From a bacterium (GTDB lineage: Bacteria > Elusimicrobiota > Elusimicrobia > UBA1565 > UBA9628): a DNA stretch of 33,979 nucleotides. Below, piece by piece: positions 33,801-33,979 of this stretch; position 1 is the stretch's first letter; each line of letters begins with the position of its first letter. A program made the translations under genes and the position numbers. The notes beneath the pieces are model-generated. The model saw only the letters and a list, made by a program, of their open reading frames with translations. It was not told the origin of the DNA and made no database searches. The stretch spans positions 1-33,979 of the forward strand of contig JAJZAK010000025.1 in assembly GCA_021799485.1 (NCBI GenBank), written 5' to 3'.

Positions 33801-33979
33801 CGGATCGTGGACCCCTCCGGCGGGACGACGCTCATGTCCTACGACGCGAACCTGGACCTGGTCTCCCGAACGGACCCCGACGGCCATCAAACCCAGTACG
33901 CCTACGACCAGCGGGGCAACGTCGTCGTCCGAACGGACGCCGAGGGGGGGCAGACCCAGACGAGCTACGACCCCCTCTA
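24870..33979 (+). CDS. Giant secreted beta-helix/FN3/YD-repeat (RHS-like) protein, 3' partial
   Basis: Over 3,030 codons, open to the window edge. ATT 24870 is the position where a canonical signal peptide would begin (RSFRFLLFLPIFRLPAFSQ); the frame is open from 24726 without ATG, GTG or TTG, CTG 24807 is another option, and the first standard start is GTG 25005. Layout by position: three beta-helix repeats (about 24930-27150) sharing LTIAPGAV-, ITFTSINDNS- and PGDW-type blocks; an Ig-like unit (about 27480-27760, DDTPPAVAISSPAAG); several FN3/Ig-like domains to about 30300; beta-sandwich and carboxypeptidase-regulatory-like domains (about 31100-32280); a Gly9 linker at 32772-32798; then DPMTGEHLEPS and YD repeats from about 33300 (FTYDANGNKTSETD, YDQRGNVVVRTD). 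It is probably a surface or secreted adhesin/toxin-delivery protein; the toxic tip, if any, lies beyond the window. Confidence 0.88.
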   Translation, partial: MRSFRFLLFLPIFRLPAFSQTYVSGTITVDTTWSASSSPFIVTASVTVSGATLTIEPGVVVKFSTGTSLVVGGGPLNALGAPGSAITFTSINDNSVGGVTGSGSPAPGDWDLIEVLLASASLRYVQVFYAGGDFNDAIDDIVGSTLSVDDCQVSFSSYDAVFSDAESVLSISGSTFSLNSTEYYDVEPAGAVPTLSGNVFADPDGPFIFQAQTVDFSDNVFSSTYPAAVYIGLDPGVTLAGSTSTSLSGPAAAIADILAATITASGFFELVYPETVTVSATWYSFGFTYFMEGGINFSGGASLTIAPGAVFKFDLGQGPLMVSGGGTLAAQGTGGSLITFTSVNDGSFGAIISTAPPSTAPPAPGDWTGIEVQAASATLFNVNVLYGGGDSYTAVYDENGSTLTLSNCHVEHSSYDAVESDNLSVLSVNGSVFYDNNPGYYDVQTVGIMPAFSGNTVEDPVGPYIGLAQTVEFGGNSLGTSGQNFELALNAGVTLKDAPTSIVNSTMSTAFLDAETFTSSGSFLPGDAAFVLTETVTLPTTWWSFGPTYVLEGAATFGPGSGLTIAPGAVIKTDAGQGPLAFLQSSFTALGSNASPITFTSINDNSAGGTNGSGSPAPGDWPSVSLNQSTANLSAAHFRYGGSSGTMLSAQNGSAVYLSSGEIAHSRADGVLAASGASLFFSSVAISGNGNGVEVNAAAPVEIASSSITGNLGYGVLNDDVAFSTVDALYDWWGSSSGPASPLNPGGGGDKASSGVAFAPFWNSPIGLLGPPALSRVVLASSSPTRSGTVGFSLVFNQTMNTSVPPVVAFGSVAPFNLFPVSSGSFVNAQSWQGYAFFPSTAADGAYALSVSSAVGQDGLAMVPSTAAFYTLDDTPPAVAISSPAAGQTLSRPFTAYAVAADAFGVASVVFGVDGASVAAVTAAPYSFFWDTRLYPDGDHVLTATAADLAGNVAMISVVVTLDYAPPPPPDIGSPFNGFITTVSSVDVSGSAEDVPDLAVELLANGVDLASAPVVGGAWSLSPAILPQSGPVALTAVAFEARGLSEPSPEVNGYYSTGFPEPPSSAAADSLPGGRVSLSWSPPLSGELPSGYNVYRSTNDLDLVGQSSAPAALLLAANVSTTAYVDAPAENGLYYYGMTSLDPAGRESALSDEVYALSNSVPPSAQLAISTPQPLGVGAYQPLLALSEVLALPPVVSISLPQGGPTSALNLEAVTATLWQATFTVPSNIGRGLAGFAFQGMDLSGNIGTLIVPSTAAYDALGPQGTVSLSKTSPIGPGALGAALALDEPAVSTPSIGFVTAEGSTVPVVLASTSPADGAHWAGSVIITTATGDGRANFVYSSTDALGNVGQNLAGGATFFVIATAPPGAPQNLAAQARPAGEILLSWSPPSPLPVLAPIAAYDLYRDGVRASSGIAAATGGGSYADYPAAGLHAYNVSAVDAAGNEGPQSSTASALAEPLPPSAPVIVSTALVGGRIQIAWQQTSTAAVSADIYRSTDTLAPSAFDLLSSSAASPYLDSPSMDAYYHYVVTALDAAGNESAGSAEAVALYDLGYPSVTISGVQNGGYYNADVSPVWTVSDLLAVSSSAFLSLNGGAGVPFVSGSTVSAEGSYVLTAAASNGLHASTAAASFTIDTTPPAISFGVPNGAVIQSTAGLAVQIAIADPAPVSSSASLFNALFQATVPYVSGSTITVNGAYALTVSASDLAGNASSAAVSFALEAGPLPPADLTATVNAAAGQARLSWHSPEPDVAGYRVYKDGSRISSSLLAPTVFVDPAYQAGAAHLYEVSAVDQNGLEGGKAQAVAPNALLTLSPQTLTRGFFDQLQATLVDNDPQNPIQTGPSLFAVAGPSGMVATATAPAETIVPLQSSVVSAVIASPPSLPSSPLLSLSVPVSTNVALVQSLAVSAQNPALPLVQAFPNALVPGGSSPAQVELYNRGSAPLDVVTALVSTSSPGALLPSPAVSVALLASQGGSLFSSAQILQTDNGADPVQLPSGQNAYAVTIPPGQSFLFDPVPVALPNTVTQSLVMEALVSTPSFNLAGAFPGPSLTGTEGYSSSAAQTIVTQAPYTATAFPDRFLYDQGSSVTISGQALDSASGLPVPNMPVTVHVLSNGYDMPIQAVTNSSGAYRTGFFPAPTASGLYQLFAAYPPVTAQAVQSSFTIVGFGFSPQGFNAQIAQGSSLSIPLALQNAGPIALSGLSFSTAAVSGAGLSLSVPSSTAAPASLAAGAQAALTLTLSAGPSASSGTVSLAVSESHGLSRVFLVNATVYPAQAIPALSPPQFEIGMPAGQVQTITLTIANKGFQTWQGVSIATPTIPWITVQGQTSLGDLAPGQNSNVILSFAPPAGTSDQTLGFSATSPLLSVLSGNIAPVPLTGLLAITSSLTGSVQIQAVNADQPPTAGIPGAKATLTSLDVQGLSFVVSADTGGFCSFSQVPSGNYAWSVSAAGFQTTAGTAVVQPGLTNHIQAVMPTATISYQWTVTPTLIQDQYNITLSATFQTTVNAPAIAIQPLLMNFTISPGQTAYSQMSVTNKGLTQATDVRFNVAATSVLQIQLAQNSLPLLLPQQTVMIPIAVTLASDPPGCSVNGSIGAVYEYQCQFGPLVSAGAQGPSVTINNAGGSCPAGEPAAFFAGGGGGGGGGYGLSGGADFVATMPSVQTSGCGPGGSTPASWGQTCPVHGADPMTGEHLEPSHAALAFPAGSLAPAFQPGLNTLIPNRPSPTGNGGSPPAYRIDPGPNNSFSVSAPDGTSRQIVALGPLGQNIQLSNGGSSALFAQPVQDYDFFNYVNGTFVQRKKDGTTIQYQPVLQNGATTYLPSTVTDKNGNALNYAYDGSGNLQKITDVHGRSLSFTYTTVSGSTQPLIAAVNDSGGRQVSFTYDANGNKTSETDVDGDKTSYVYNSSGQLASISYPNLGTKSFTYDARGRVLTEQDDTINGTAQDESSYDYLGSSTIVTDARGNQTEYDFATVQGLSKITRIVDPSGGTTLMSYDANLDLVSRTDPDGHQTQYAYDQRGNVVVRTDAEGGQTQTSYDPL
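32772..32798 (+). repeat. GGN codon run (nine Gly)
   Basis: A run of GGG/GGA codons encodes nine consecutive glycines, forming a flexible hinge between the beta-sandwich region and the RHS-type part. The G-rich strand is slippage-prone. Confidence 0.7.

Noticed and set aside
27423-33890. Several long minus-strand frames opposite the giant protein
   Set aside because: They are Arg/Gly/Val-rich complements of repetitive Ser/Thr/Ala/Pro codons and have no recognisable motif.

Overview
This window is a GC-rich bacterial chromosome segment. A signal-peptide barrel-like protein, a secreted giant protein and an HrcA/CIRCE heat-shock operon point to a diderm (Gram-negative-type) organism. Gene content and the very large beta-helix/FN3/YD-repeat protein would fit a deep-branching environmental lineage such as Elusimicrobiota, but the sequence alone does not settle this.

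Left housekeeping block (1-9171): the 3' end of rarA; a broken HEPN toxin gene with an intact MNT nucleotidyltransferase; clpP with an unusual catalytic triad; then hrcA-grpE-orf77-orf99-dnaK-dnaJ-rsmE. The heat-shock operon has a near-consensus sigma70 promoter overlapped by a CIRCE operator. Every junction from hrcA to dnaK is a 4-nt ATGA overlap, and two small unrecognised proteins lie between grpE and dnaK. A ClC-type channel gene converges on rsmE.

Signalling and metabolism (9212-13776): a single-domain receiver protein is followed by a receiver-ankyrin-pseudokinase fusion. An aminotransferase and a nitrilase-family amidase form a minus-strand pair that fits a transaminase/omega-amidase route. 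A tRNA-Gln(CUG) follows.

Accessory island (13777 to about 19700): base composition drops right after the tRNA. The island holds a minus-strand cluster of two TIR-like proteins plus a small multi-pass membrane protein, which is my best candidate for an undescribed Thoeris-like defence module. It also holds a 5'-truncated S24-peptidase gene cut by an IS3-like element, a LigD-like gene scrap, an SDH-type serine protease, a small unknown protein and a PIN nuclease.

Second accessory stretch (19700-23526): an orphan DnaB C-terminal ATPase with an HTH partner, a secreted barrel-like protein and a HigB/HigA-type toxin-antitoxin pair with a palindromic operator on the start codon. Two diverged copies (about 190 bp) of one repeat lie at 13782-13970 and 23117-23310, bracketing both accessory stretches.

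Right block (23527-33979): a membrane-anchored glutaredoxin-like protein, translationally coupled to an OmpR-like regulator. A strong promoter then precedes a giant secreted protein (>3,000 residues in the window, running off the end) with three beta-helix repeats, Ig/FN3-like domains, a Gly9 linker and YD/RHS repeats. Its frame has no ATG, GTG or TTG before the signal peptide, and a G7 run sits exactly where one extra base would supply a start.
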